From Streptomyces sp. NRRL WC-3626 (lineage in GTDB: Bacteria; Actinomycetota; Actinomycetes; Streptomycetales; Streptomycetaceae), in the NCBI RefSeq assembly GCF_000718785.1, contig NZ_JOCA01000023.1:62001-126000 (forward strand): DNA of 64,000 nucleotides, given 5' to 3'. A program made the translations under genes and the position numbers. Of the stretch, positions 47,147-55,595 are shown piece by piece. A model generated the notes under the pieces. That model had not been told where the DNA came from, ran no database searches, and worked only from the letters and a program-made list of their open reading frames with translations. Position 1 is the stretch's first letter. The number at the start of each line of letters is the position of its first letter.

Positions 47147-48178
47147 TCAGATGACCTTCAGCCGCACCAGCGCGCCCAGCGTCAGCGCCCCCGGCAGCAG
47201 CGGCAGCCACACCGTGATGATCCGGAAGACCAGCACCACCGCCGTGGCCACCGCCGCCGCGCCGCCCACCGCCACCAGCGCCACCACGAGCGCCGCCTCG
47301 ACGGAGCCGATCCCGCCGGGAGTCGGCACCAGCGCCACCGCGACCGTCGCCGCCAAGTACGCCACCGCCATGTGCGCGGGCGGCACCGCGAGCCCGAACG
47401 CCAGCCCCACCAGCACCAGCGCCGCCGCCTGCAGCGCGGGGAAGGCCAGCGCCCCGCCCCACAGCGCCAGCGCCCGGGACGGCAGCGCGTGGACCGACCG
47501 CGCCTCGCCCAGCGCCGTCCGCAGGAACCCCACGACCATCCGCCGCAGCCGCCGTACGGCCGTCAGCGCCACCACGACGACGGCCAGCAGCCCGCCGACC
47601 GCGAACAGCAGCGGACCGAACGCCCCCTCGGGCAGCAGCGAACCGAACCGCAGCGCGCCGGGGAACGCCACCAGCAGTGCCGCCAGCAGCCCCACCCGGC
47701 CGACCGACTCCGCCAGCAGATACAGCGCCAGCGCCGCCGAGGAACGGGCCGGCGGGAGCCCGCACACCGTCATGAACCGCAGATTGACCGCGCTCGCGCC
47801 CAGCCCGGTGGGCAGCAGATGGTTCGCCGCGCCCGCCGCGAACTGCGTGGCCAGCAGCCGCCGCCGGGGCAGCCGTTCCAGCACCGCGCCCTGCCGGGTG
47901 CACGCGGCCGCCACCCAGGTCAGACAGGTCGCGCCGGCCGCCGCCAGCAGCCAGGGCCAGCGGGCGGTCGCCAGCTGGGCGAACCCCTCGGCCAGCACCG
48001 ACCGGTGCCGCACCGCGACCACGGTCACCAGCAGCAGCGGCAGCACACACAGGATCCGGCGGATCGTCCCCGTCACAGCCCCCGAGGATCTCCGGCGCGA
48101 GCCAACGGCGGGTTGCGGCGGCCCGGACGCCCGCTGACGGCCGGGCAGCGGGGCGGGGCCGTCCTTGACCTCAATCAT
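47147..48178 (-). CDS. Lysylphosphatidylglycerol synthase TM region / UPF0104 flippase-like protein
   Basis: A 343-residue membrane protein with about eight hydrophobic helices. TRQGAVLERLPRRRLLATQFAAGAANHLLPTGLGASAVNLRFM (in pieces) and ATVAVALVPTPGGIGSVEAALV carry the GxG and PxPGGxG signatures of the MprF-TM/UPF0104 group, thought to flip lipids or polyprenol-linked sugars. No catalytic aminoacyl-transfer domain is present. ATG at 48178 is used, but the ribosome binding site is weak; GTG at 48076 is a realistic alternative start. It is divergent from the ABC exporter gene. Confidence 0.83.
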   Translation of the reverse strand: MIEVKDGPAPLPGRQRASGPPQPAVGSRRRSSGAVTGTIRRILCVLPLLLVTVVAVRHRSVLAEGFAQLATARWPWLLAAAGATCLTWVAAACTRQGAVLERLPRRRLLATQFAAGAANHLLPTGLGASAVNLRFMTVCGLPPARSSAALALYLLAESVGRVGLLAALLVAFPGALRFGSLLPEGAFGPLLFAVGGLLAVVVVALTAVRRLRRMVVGFLRTALGEARSVHALPSRALALWGGALAFPALQAAALVLVGLAFGLAVPPAHMAVAYLAATVAVALVPTPGGIGSVEAALVVALVAVGGAAAVATAVVLVFRIITVWLPLLPGALTLGALVRLKVI

Positions 48179-48202
48179 GCTCGAGGTTCTACCGTCGTCC
48201 GC

Positions 48203-50086
48203 ATGAGCATGGAGACCACAGCGTGGACACAGCTGCGCAGCGTCATGACCGCCGAGGACGAGCACCGACCCCTGACGAGGGCGACACTGCGCCGCATCGG
48301 CGCCTTCGCCCGCCCGCACCGCCGCAGGCTGGCCCTGTTCGTGCTCCTCGGCACGGCGACGGCCGCGCTGGCCGTCGCCACCCCCGTACTCGCCGGGCGG
48401 GTCATGGACGCCATCGTCTCCGGCGGCGCCGAGGCCACGGTCGTACGCCTGGCCCTGCTCATCGCGCTGATCGCCGTCGCGGAGGCGGCCCTCGGCGTAC
48501 TCGGCCGCCGGCTGTCGGCCGCTCTCGGCGAGGAACTCATCCTCGACCTGCGGACAGCGGTCTTCGACCATGTACAGCGGATGCCGGTCGCGTTCTTCAC
48601 ACGCACTCGTACGGGAGCGCTGGTCTCCCGTCTCAACAACGACGTCATCGGCGCCCAACGCGCCTTCAGCAACACCCTGTCGACCGTGGTCGGCAACCTG
48701 GTCACCCTCGTGCTCACCCTGGCCGTCATGCTGACCCTCTCCTGGCAGATCACCCTGCTCGCGCTGGCCCTGCTGCCGGTGTTCGTGATCCCGGCCCGCC
48801 GTATGGGCCGCCGGATGGCCGGGATGCAGCGCGAGGCCGCCGCCCTGAACGCCGCCATGGGCACCCGGATGACCGAGCGGTTCTCCGCCCCCGGCGCCAC
48901 CCTGGTCAAACTGTTCGGACGCCCCGAGGAGGAGTCGGAGCAGTTCGCCGTCCGCGCCCGCCGCGTACGGGACATCGGCGTCCGTACGGCCACGGCGCAG
49001 ACGGTGTTCATCACCGCCCTGACCCTCGTCTCCGCCCTCGCGCTCGCCCTCGTCTACGGCGTCGGCGGCCGGCTCGCCCTCGGCGGCACCCTGGAACCCG
49101 GCGCCGTCGTGGCCCTGGCCCTGCTGCTCACCCGGCTCTACGCCCCGCTCACCTCCCTCGCCGGGGCACGGGTCGAGGTGATGAGCGCGCTGGTCAGCTT
49201 CGAGCGGGTCTTCGAGGTCCTCGACCTGGAGCCCCTCATCCAGGAGAAGCCGGACGCCCGCGAACTGCCCGAGGGCCCGGTCTCCGTCGAGTTCGACGAC
49301 GTCCACTTCGGCTACCCGTCCGCCGACAAGGTCTCCCTGGCCTCCCTGGAGGAGGTGGCCACCCTCGACACACGCGGCGGTGACGTGGTTTTGCACGGCA
49401 TCTCCTTCCGCGCCGAACCCGGGCAGACCGTCGCCCTGGTCGGCTCCTCCGGCGCGGGCAAGTCGACCATCGCCGGGCTCCTGCCGCGGCTGTACGACGT
49501 CGACTCGGGGGCCGTACGCGTGGGCGGCGTCGACGTCCGCGAGCTGACCGCCGCCTCGCTGCGCGCCACTCTCGGGATGGTTACCCAGGACGGTCATCTC
49601 TTCCACGACACCGTGCGCGCCAACCTGCTCCTGGCCCGTCCGGAGGCGGCCGAGTCCGAACTGTGGGACGCCCTGCGCCGCGCCCGCCTCGACACCCTCG
49701 TACGCGCCCTGCCCGACGGTCTGGACACGGTCGTGGGGGAGCGGGGCTACCGGCTCTCGGGCGGTGAACGCCAGCGCATGACCATCGCCCGGCTGCTGCT
49801 GGCCCGTCAGCGCGTCGTCATCCTCGACGAGGCCACCGCCCACCTGGACAACACCTCCGAGGCGGCCGTGCAGGAGGCGCTCACGGAGGCGCTGGAGGGC
49901 AGGACGGCGGTCGTCATCGCCCACCGGCTGTCCACCGTCCGGGCCGCCGACCTGATCCTGGTGGTCGAGGCGGGCCGGATCGCGGAACGCGGCACGCACG
50001 AGGAACTGCTGGCCGCCGGCGGACGCTACGCCGAGCTCTACCGCACCCAGTTCGAACGGCAGCCGGGGGAGACGGTGGCGGCCTAG
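48203..50086 (+). CDS. ABC transporter, fused permease and ATPase (exporter type)
   Basis: A 627-residue half-transporter with six N-terminal helices and a C-terminal ATPase. Walker A is VGSSGAGKSTIAG, the signature is LSGGERQRMTIARLLLA, Walker B is VVILDEATAHLD and the H-loop is VIAHRLSTV. It probably works as a homodimer that exports a lipid, peptide or drug. An extra segment (PSADKVSLASLEEVATLD) lies between the FGYP motif and Walker A, longer than in typical exporters. ATG at 48203 lies 24 bases from the divergent gene start. Confidence 0.93.
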   Translation: MSMETTAWTQLRSVMTAEDEHRPLTRATLRRIGAFARPHRRRLALFVLLGTATAALAVATPVLAGRVMDAIVSGGAEATVVRLALLIALIAVAEAALGVLGRRLSAALGEELILDLRTAVFDHVQRMPVAFFTRTRTGALVSRLNNDVIGAQRAFSNTLSTVVGNLVTLVLTLAVMLTLSWQITLLALALLPVFVIPARRMGRRMAGMQREAAALNAAMGTRMTERFSAPGATLVKLFGRPEEESEQFAVRARRVRDIGVRTATAQTVFITALTLVSALALALVYGVGGRLALGGTLEPGAVVALALLLTRLYAPLTSLAGARVEVMSALVSFERVFEVLDLEPLIQEKPDARELPEGPVSVEFDDVHFGYPSADKVSLASLEEVATLDTRGGDVVLHGISFRAEPGQTVALVGSSGAGKSTIAGLLPRLYDVDSGAVRVGGVDVRELTAASLRATLGMVTQDGHLFHDTVRANLLLARPEAAESELWDALRRARLDTLVRALPDGLDTVVGERGYRLSGGERQRMTIARLLLARQRVVILDEATAHLDNTSEAAVQEALTEALEGRTAVVIAHRLSTVRAADLILVVEAGRIAERGTHEELLAAGGRYAELYRTQFERQPGETVAA

Positions 50087-50098
50087 GGGAGCGGACTC

Positions 50099-50140
50099 GC
50101 GGAAGGGGAGGGACATCCGCGGGTGTCCCTCCCCTTCCGC
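50099..50140. terminator. Bidirectional hairpin between the ABC exporter and secDF
   Basis: A 17-base perfect stem (50099-50115 with 50124-50140) around an 8-base loop, between two convergent genes. Confidence 0.9.
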
Positions 50141-50155
50141 CGGTTCTGCTTGCCG

Positions 50156-52462
50156 CTACCGGGTCCGCGCGGCGGTCCTCGTCCGGTCCGGACGGTCCCC
50201 GGCGCCGGACTTCGCCCGTCCGGAGCCGCCCCGGCCACGGCCGCCCTTGCGGCCGCTGCCGTACGCGTCGAGCTGAATGGCGAGCGGCGACGCGGTCAGG
50301 ACCGACGAGTACGTGCCCACCAGCATGCCGATCAGCAGGGCGAGCGCGAAGTCGGTCAGCGAGTCGCCGCCCAGCAGGGCCAGCGCGGCCAGGATGAAGA
50401 TCACACCGATACCGGTGTTGACGGTACGCGGCACCGTCTGCAGGATGGCCCGGTTGGTGACCTGCGCCAACGGCGCCTTACTGTCCTTCCGCCACAGCTC
50501 GCGGATGCGGTCGAAGACCACGACGGAGTCGTTCACCGAGTAGCCGATCACGGTGAGCAGCGCCGCCAGGAACACCCCGTCGATCGGCTTGCCCAGCCAC
50601 GCGAAGATCCCGGTCAGGATGACCACGTCGTGGGCGAGCGCGCTGACCGCGCCGGTGCCGAACATCCAGCGGAACCGGAAGGCGAGGTACAGCAACTGGG
50701 CGCCGAGGGCCAGCCCGAGCGCGATCAGCGCGTTGCGGCGCAGCTCGTCACCGAGGCTCGGGCCGATCAGCTCGTCGCGGACCTTCTCCGCCCCGCCGCC
50801 GGCCTCGTCGATCGCCTCGGCCACCGCGACGGCCTGCGCGTTGGTCAGCTCCTCGGTGCGCACCGTCAGCCGGTTGTCCCCGGAGGACTGCACGACGGCC
50901 TGCGGGAAACCGGCGTCGGAGAGCGCCTCACGGGCGTGGTCCGGGTCGACGGTGTTCGTGGTGGAGTACTCGATCAGCCGGCCGCCGGTGAACTCCACAC
51001 CGAAGTTCAGCCCGCGCACCGCGATGCCGGAGCCGGCGACGACCAGGACCACGGCGGAGACCGCGAGCCAGCGGCGCGGGTGCCGCATCAGCTGGGGGTC
51101 GCGTCGAGTGAGGTAGGTACGGACCCGGCCGATGGACGCCAGACCGGTCATCTTCGGACGCCGGTGCACCCAGCGGCGGGCCACGGCGAACTCGGCCAGC
51201 ACCCGGGTGATCACCAGGGCGCTGATGATGGACGCGAGGACACCGATGCCCAGCGTCACACCGAAGCCCTTCACCGGCCCGGAGGCGAGCACGAACAGCA
51301 GCGCGGCCGCGATCAGGGTGGTGACGTTGGAGTCCGCGATGGCGCTGAACGCGCCCTTGAAGCCGGCGGTCAGGGCCGAGCGGCTGCTCGGCCGGTTACG
51401 GGCGCCGTACTCCTCCCGGGCCCGTTCGAAGACCAGCACGTTGGCGTCCACGGCCATGCCGATGGCCAGCACGAAACCGGCCAGGCCGGGCAGGGTCAGG
51501 GTCGCGCCGAGGGCCGCGAGACCGGCGTAGGAGATCAGGCCGTAGCAGAGCAGGGCCAGGGTGGCGAGGACACCCATGAGGCGGTAGACGACGATGATGA
51601 AGAGCGCGGTCAGCGCGGTGCCGACGACGGCCGCCCAGGCGCTGGCCTCGATGGCCTCGGCGCCCAGCGTCGGGCCGACCGTCCGCTGCTCCACCGTCTC
51701 GACCGGCACCGGCAGCGCGCCGCCCTTGACCAGCAGGGCGAGCTCCTTGGCCTCGTCGCTGGTGAACGAACCGGTGATCTGGGTGGACCCGCCGGTGATG
51801 CCCGCGCCGCAGGCGACGGACGGGTCGACCTGGGGCGAGGAGATGATCTTGTTGTCGAGGACGATCGCGACCCGGCGCTGCGGATCGCCCGCCGGGTGGC
51901 AGGCGGCCTCGCCGGTCAGCTTCGCCCAGCCCTTGTCGTCCTCGAAGTCCACGGTGACATGCCAGCCGGCGCCGCTCTGCTGGTCGAAGAGGGCCTCGGC
52001 GTCCTTCACGTCCTGGCCGGTCAGCGCCGCGTCGGCCAGCCGGAGCTGTTCACCGGTCTGCTCGTCGGGCAGGAGACGCTCGCCGTCCTTCGCCTTGTCG
52101 GTCGCGGTGGCCGCGCCGAGCACCGAGTGCACGGACAGCTGCGCGGTACGTCCGAGGACGTCCGCGGCCTTGCGCGGATCCTGGACGCCGGGCAGCTCGA
52201 CGATGATGCGGTTGTCCCCGGAGCGGACGATGCTCGGTTCGGCGACGCCGAGCGCGTCGACCCGGCCGCGCAGCACCTCCAGGGTGCGGTCGGTGGCCGC
52301 CCCGTCGGCCTTCACGGTCTCGGTGGAACGGGTCTCCAGCACGATCTGGGTGCCGCCCCGCAGATCCAGACCCAGACGGACCGGGACGGTGACGGCGATG
52401 AACACGGATGCGGCGATCACGGCGAGCGCGAACAACGCCCTGACGCGGGCGGGACGTTTCAC
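50156..52462 (-). CDS. secDF: Protein translocase subunit SecDF (fused SecD and SecF)
   Basis: A 768-residue RND-type membrane protein that uses the proton gradient to assist Sec export. The SecD half starts LGLDLRGGTQIVLE and has GVAEPSIVRSGDNRIIVELPG and FVLAIGMAVDANVLVFERAREEY. The SecF half begins near residue 445 with LNFGVEFTGGRLIEY and has IGYSVNDSVVVFDRIRELW. Twelve transmembrane helices are expected. Fusion in one chain is known in Streptomyces, which often also keep separate secD and secF elsewhere. It is followed by a strong terminator and preceded by the two-component operon on the same strand. Confidence 0.95.
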   Translation of the reverse strand: MKRPARVRALFALAVIAASVFIAVTVPVRLGLDLRGGTQIVLETRSTETVKADGAATDRTLEVLRGRVDALGVAEPSIVRSGDNRIIVELPGVQDPRKAADVLGRTAQLSVHSVLGAATATDKAKDGERLLPDEQTGEQLRLADAALTGQDVKDAEALFDQQSGAGWHVTVDFEDDKGWAKLTGEAACHPAGDPQRRVAIVLDNKIISSPQVDPSVACGAGITGGSTQITGSFTSDEAKELALLVKGGALPVPVETVEQRTVGPTLGAEAIEASAWAAVVGTALTALFIIVVYRLMGVLATLALLCYGLISYAGLAALGATLTLPGLAGFVLAIGMAVDANVLVFERAREEYGARNRPSSRSALTAGFKGAFSAIADSNVTTLIAAALLFVLASGPVKGFGVTLGIGVLASIISALVITRVLAEFAVARRWVHRRPKMTGLASIGRVRTYLTRRDPQLMRHPRRWLAVSAVVLVVAGSGIAVRGLNFGVEFTGGRLIEYSTTNTVDPDHAREALSDAGFPQAVVQSSGDNRLTVRTEELTNAQAVAVAEAIDEAGGGAEKVRDELIGPSLGDELRRNALIALGLALGAQLLYLAFRFRWMFGTGAVSALAHDVVILTGIFAWLGKPIDGVFLAALLTVIGYSVNDSVVVFDRIRELWRKDSKAPLAQVTNRAILQTVPRTVNTGIGVIFILAALALLGGDSLTDFALALLIGMLVGTYSSVLTASPLAIQLDAYGSGRKGGRGRGGSGRAKSGAGDRPDRTRTAARTR

Positions 52463-52504
52463 AGATGCCTCCAGCAGGCACGCGGAAAAAGGAAAGAGGA
52501 AGTC

Positions 52505-52906
52505 TCAGGTGCTGGAGGCGGCGGGCGGCGCGCGCCCGAGGTCGGAGGGCATGTGCGCGGCGGCGGGCGCCGCGTGTCCGGCCGCCGGCGCGGGCCGGGC
52601 CGGCCGGGGCGGGATCCGCGGCGTGTCCGCCGCGGTGAAGAGCGCATGACCGGCGGGCACCGCCCGCTCACCGGCGTCCCGCTCCGGCCTGGTGTGCGGG
52701 GTGCGGGAGCCGACATAGGCGTCGTCGCCGTACGGACGGGTGTCCGACTCGTAGGCCGAGGGACCGTACGGAGCCGGGGCGGGGACGAGTTCCGTGCCGC
52801 CGCCGCTGAACCCGAGGGTCAGCAGTACGGCCGCGAACGCGGCGAGGACCGCCGCGACGGCCCGGAACGGAAGGCGGGTGCGCTGTCCCCGCGGGGCGGC
52901 GGTCAA
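52505..52906 (-). CDS. Small Pro/Ala-rich membrane-anchored or secreted protein
   Basis: A 133-residue protein of no known family. One hydrophobic segment (VAAVLAAFAAVLLTLGF, residues 17-33) follows a basic N-terminus, so it is either a signal anchor or a secretion signal; the rest is rich in Pro, Ala and Arg with no domain. Its TTG start overlaps the response regulator stop (TTGA), so it is translationally coupled to the two-component system and is probably an accessory of that signalling pathway or of SecDF downstream. Composition alone could also produce such a frame by chance. Confidence 0.5.
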   Translation of the reverse strand: MTAAPRGQRTRLPFRAVAAVLAAFAAVLLTLGFSGGGTELVPAPAPYGPSAYESDTRPYGDDAYVGSRTPHTRPERDAGERAVPAGHALFTAADTPRIPPRPARPAPAAGHAAPAAAHMPSDLGRAPPAASST

Positions 52907-53589
52907 GGTTCGACGAGCCCGGCGCGGATGGCGTAACGGGTCAGTTCGAGGCGGTCCCGCAGACCCAGCTTGTGCAGCAGGTTCTCGCGGTGCCGCTGCA
53001 CCGTCTTGATGCTGATGAACAGCATCTCGGCGATCTCCTTCGACGAGTGCCCCTCGGCGACGAGCTTCAGCACCTCCTCCTCGCGCGGGGTCAGCAGCTG
53101 CTCGGGAGCCTCCTCACCGTGCCGCACCCGGTCGAGGTAGTTACGGATGAGGGCGGTCACCGCCCCCGGGTACAGGAACGGCTCGTCCCGCATCGCGGCC
53201 CGGCAGGCCGCGACCAGATCGCGGTCCGCGACGGACTTCAGGACGTAGCCGCCGGCGCCGGCCTTCAGCGCCTGGAACAGGTACTGCTCGTTGTCGTGCA
53301 TCGTCAGCATCAGGATGCGCAGCCCCGGCTTGAGCGCCGTCAGCTCGCGGGCGGCCTGCAGGCCGGTCAGCCGCGGCATGGCGATGTCCAGGACGGCCAG
53401 GTCGACGTCGTGGGTACGGGCCATGGCGATCGCCTCCGCGCCGTCACCGGCCTCGGCGACCACCCGCAGATCCGGCTCCCGGTCGAGGATGAGCCGGACG
53501 CCGCGCCGCACCAGCGCGTGGTCGTCGGCGAGCAGGATCCGGATCGGGGCGTCCGTCCGGCGGGCCTCGTGGGTGTCCTCGTGGTTCAT
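52903..53589 (-). CDS. NarL/LuxR-type response regulator
   Basis: A 228-residue regulator. The receiver domain has acidic Asp22/Asp23 in LLADDHALVRRG, phospho-acceptor Asp68 in AVLDIAMP and the conserved Lys in GGYVLKSV. The C-terminal LuxR helix-turn-helix is LLTPREEEVLKLVAEGHSSKEIAEMLFISIKTVQRH. Its ATG overlaps the histidine kinase stop (ATGA), so both are made together. Targets are unknown; the palindrome-rich region at 54640-54810 is one candidate. Confidence 0.94.
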   Translation of the reverse strand: MNHEDTHEARRTDAPIRILLADDHALVRRGVRLILDREPDLRVVAEAGDGAEAIAMARTHDVDLAVLDIAMPRLTGLQAARELTALKPGLRILMLTMHDNEQYLFQALKAGAGGYVLKSVADRDLVAACRAAMRDEPFLYPGAVTALIRNYLDRVRHGEEAPEQLLTPREEEVLKLVAEGHSSKEIAEMLFISIKTVQRHRENLLHKLGLRDRLELTRYAIRAGLVEP

Positions 53590-54575
53590 GACTGCTTCCT
53601 GACAACGGGCACGGTGAGCCGGATCCGGGTACCGGCGGGCGGAGCGGAGGGGGCGACGGGGTGGTCGTCGAGGCTGGAGATGCCCAGGTCGGCCCCGATC
53701 AGCAGGGCCCGTTCCCGCATCCCGCGGAGCCCGGCGCCCTCGCGTGCGGCACCGATGCCCCGGCCGTCGTCGCTCACCTCGAGGACGACGCAGCGGTCGA
53801 CGGCGCGCAGGCTCACCTCCACACTCCGCGCCTCGGCGTGCCGGGCGGCGTTGGTCAGACCCTCCTGTGCCACACGGTAGATGACCAGCTCCTGCTCGTG
53901 GTCGAGAGCGGGCAGATCGGAGTCGAAACGGCGCAGCACACGCAGCCCGGTGTGCGTGGCGAACTCGGTGGCCAGCGAGGTGACGGCGCTGACCAGACCG
54001 AGATCGTCCAGCACGCCCGGACGCAGCCGGCGCACCAGCCTGCGCACCTCGTCCAGGCTCTCCCGGGTGATCTCCTGCGCCTGCTGGAGCTCCCCGCGCA
54101 GCGGCTCCTCCGCCTCGTCGGCCGCCCGCTTCAGCGCCAGCAGCACGGCCGTCATGCTCTGCCCGACCTCGTCGTGCAGCTCCTGGGCGATACGGCGCCG
54201 CTCGCCCTCCTGGGCGAGGATCGCGCGGGCACTGCTCGCGACGCGTTCCCCCTCCAGCCGCTCCAGCATCGAATTGAACGTGCTGACCAGCTCGGACACC
54301 TCACCGCCGCCGCGCACGGGCAGACGCTGGCCGGGGCGCAGCAGGTCGACCGTGGTCATCAGCCGGGTCACCCGGTCCAGCGGGGCGAGACCGATGCGCA
54401 GCAGGGCCGCGTTGGCGACGAGCATGACGGCGAGGCCGCCGACGAGGATCACCGCCTCGGTGAGCAGCACCGGGACGGACACGGTCACCGGAGCCCACAG
54501 CAGCAGCGCGGTGGCGCTGCCCAGCACCACCGCGTTCAGCCCGAAGATCCGCCAGTACAGGGACACGGAGGTCAC
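53586..54575 (-). CDS. Sensor histidine kinase (HisKA_3 type)
   Basis: A 329-residue membrane kinase. Two helices at residues 10-30 and 34-60 with almost no external loop are followed by a HAMP domain (about 60-112), the phospho-acceptor His134 in RRIAQELHDEVGQSM, and an ATPase domain with DDGRGIG and GLRGMRERALLIG. The lack of an extracellular sensor domain suggests that the signal is within the membrane. The GTG start at 54575 has GGAGGT nearby. It is divergent from the TraR/DksA operon. Confidence 0.93.
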   Translation of the reverse strand: MTSVSLYWRIFGLNAVVLGSATALLLWAPVTVSVPVLLTEAVILVGGLAVMLVANAALLRIGLAPLDRVTRLMTTVDLLRPGQRLPVRGGGEVSELVSTFNSMLERLEGERVASSARAILAQEGERRRIAQELHDEVGQSMTAVLLALKRAADEAEEPLRGELQQAQEITRESLDEVRRLVRRLRPGVLDDLGLVSAVTSLATEFATHTGLRVLRRFDSDLPALDHEQELVIYRVAQEGLTNAARHAEARSVEVSLRAVDRCVVLEVSDDGRGIGAAREGAGLRGMRERALLIGADLGISSLDDHPVAPSAPPAGTRIRLTVPVVRKQS

Positions 54576-54848
54576 GCCTTCCTCTTTCTCGTCTGCCTCT
54601 ACTGTCGGTCACCGCGCCCGCGAACGCGGCGGCGGCCTCATGGTCCCGGCGGACAACACCGGCCAGCATGCACCAGGGACCGGCCCCGGTCGATGGGCCC
54701 CGCGACCCATTTCCCCCCGTCCACCGGGCCCATCCCGAACGGGGTGGGTCCTCGGACCCCGCACAGATGGGTACCGCGCCCAATGGGCGCCGGCCCGGAA
54801 ACGGGCCAGGGTTGAGTCATCACCCGTACGTCATGAGGAGGACCGTCC
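54576..54848. promoter_or_regulatory. Palindrome-rich divergent control region
   Basis: This 273-base gap has no gene. It holds GACCGG-CC-CCGGTC (54678-54691), ATGGG with CCCAT (54693-54710), GCGCCCA-A-TGGGCGC (54776-54790) and a hairpin GGCCCG-GAAA-CGGGCC (54792-54807). ATGGG or CCCAT words recur at least five times. GAGGAGGA at 54836-54843 is the ribosome binding site of the first TraR/DksA gene. The density of palindromes suggests several regulator sites. Confidence 0.5.
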
Positions 54849-55172
54849 GTGTCGCTCGACCTGCCCCGCACCGAACCCCGTACCGCCCATCCCGCTCCCG
54901 ACGAGGTCCGTCAGCGCCTCGAGCACGCCCGCTCGACCCGCCTGGCACAGCTCAAGGCGCTCGACGAAACGGGGCAGAGTCCCGGCGACCACCTGATGTC
55001 CAACCAGCGGGAGGCCATCCAGCGCGTCCTCACGGAGATCGACGAGGCCTTCGCACGCGTCGAGGACGGCACCTACGGCACCTGCCTGGGCTGCTCCAAG
55101 GCCGTACCGCCGGAGCGCCTGGAGATTCTCCCCCACACCCGGTACTGCGTCGCCTGCCAGCGTCGCGCCTAG
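54849..55172 (+). CDS. TraR/DksA family zinc-finger protein
   Basis: A 107-residue protein with a short N-terminal coiled region and a C-terminal four-Cys zinc finger (CLGC...YCVAC) in GTCLGCSKAVPPERLEILPHTRYCVACQ. DksA-like proteins insert into the RNA polymerase secondary channel and adjust promoter activity in starvation or stress. The GTG start has GAGGAGGA at good spacing. It is followed 51 bases later by a second member of the same family. Confidence 0.9.
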   Translation: MSLDLPRTEPRTAHPAPDEVRQRLEHARSTRLAQLKALDETGQSPGDHLMSNQREAIQRVLTEIDEAFARVEDGTYGTCLGCSKAVPPERLEILPHTRYCVACQRRA

Positions 55173-55223
55173 GCGCGACCGGGCCCCGTCCGTCCTTCTC
55201 TCCCGCTCTGCCCAAGGGGTGCA

Positions 55224-55595
55224 GTGGTGACCCACCAGACCATCGGCGAGCGCGACACGGTCCTCGACGCCGAGGACCTCGCCGCGCTGCGCGAGAACCT
55301 GCACGAGCAGCGGCTGTTCCGGCAGGAGCAGCTCCGGCAGTTCGCGACCCACTCCTCGAACCGTGCCGAGGAACGCCGTCAGTCGGACGCCGCCCAGGTA
55401 GAGGTCGGCGTCAGGCTCGCGGCCTCCGCGCGCATGGTGCTCGCCGACGTCGAGGCGGCGCTGGCCCGGATGGACTCCGGGCAGTACGGCACGTGCCATC
55501 TGTGCCGTCGCGCCGTCGAACGCCACCGCCTGCTGATCGTCCCCCAGGCCCGCTACTGCGGGCGCTGCCAGCAGGTGAGGGAGGCCGGCCGGTGA
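55224..55595 (+). CDS. TraR/DksA family zinc-finger protein, second copy
   Basis: A 123-residue protein with an N-terminal coiled coil (AEDLAALRENLHEQRLFRQEQLRQ in pieces) and a four-Cys finger in GTCHLCRRAVERHRLLIVPQARYCGRCQ. It is clearly diverged from the first copy. The start is one of two adjacent GTG codons (55224 or 55227). Its stop overlaps the start of the MreB-like gene (GTGA), linking a polymerase-binding protein to an actin homologue. Confidence 0.88.
   Translation: MVTHQTIGERDTVLDAEDLAALRENLHEQRLFRQEQLRQFATHSSNRAEERRQSDAAQVEVGVRLAASARMVLADVEAALARMDSGQYGTCHLCRRAVERHRLLIVPQARYCGRCQQVREAGR

Noticed and set aside
48179..50116. Upstream extension of the flippase-like frame on the - strand
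   Set aside because: It lies fully antisense to the ABC exporter, is low in complexity, and the membrane protein homology begins after 48178.
50123..52936. 937-codon open frame on the + strand, antisense to secDF
   Set aside because: Low-complexity Gly/Gln/Asp/Arg sequence without any motif; it is the shadow of the conserved secDF gene.
54668..55591. N-terminal extension of the MreB-like frame through both TraR/DksA genes
   Set aside because: Composition is Arg/Pro rich and out of frame with two zinc-finger genes; the actin motifs begin after the GTG at 55592.
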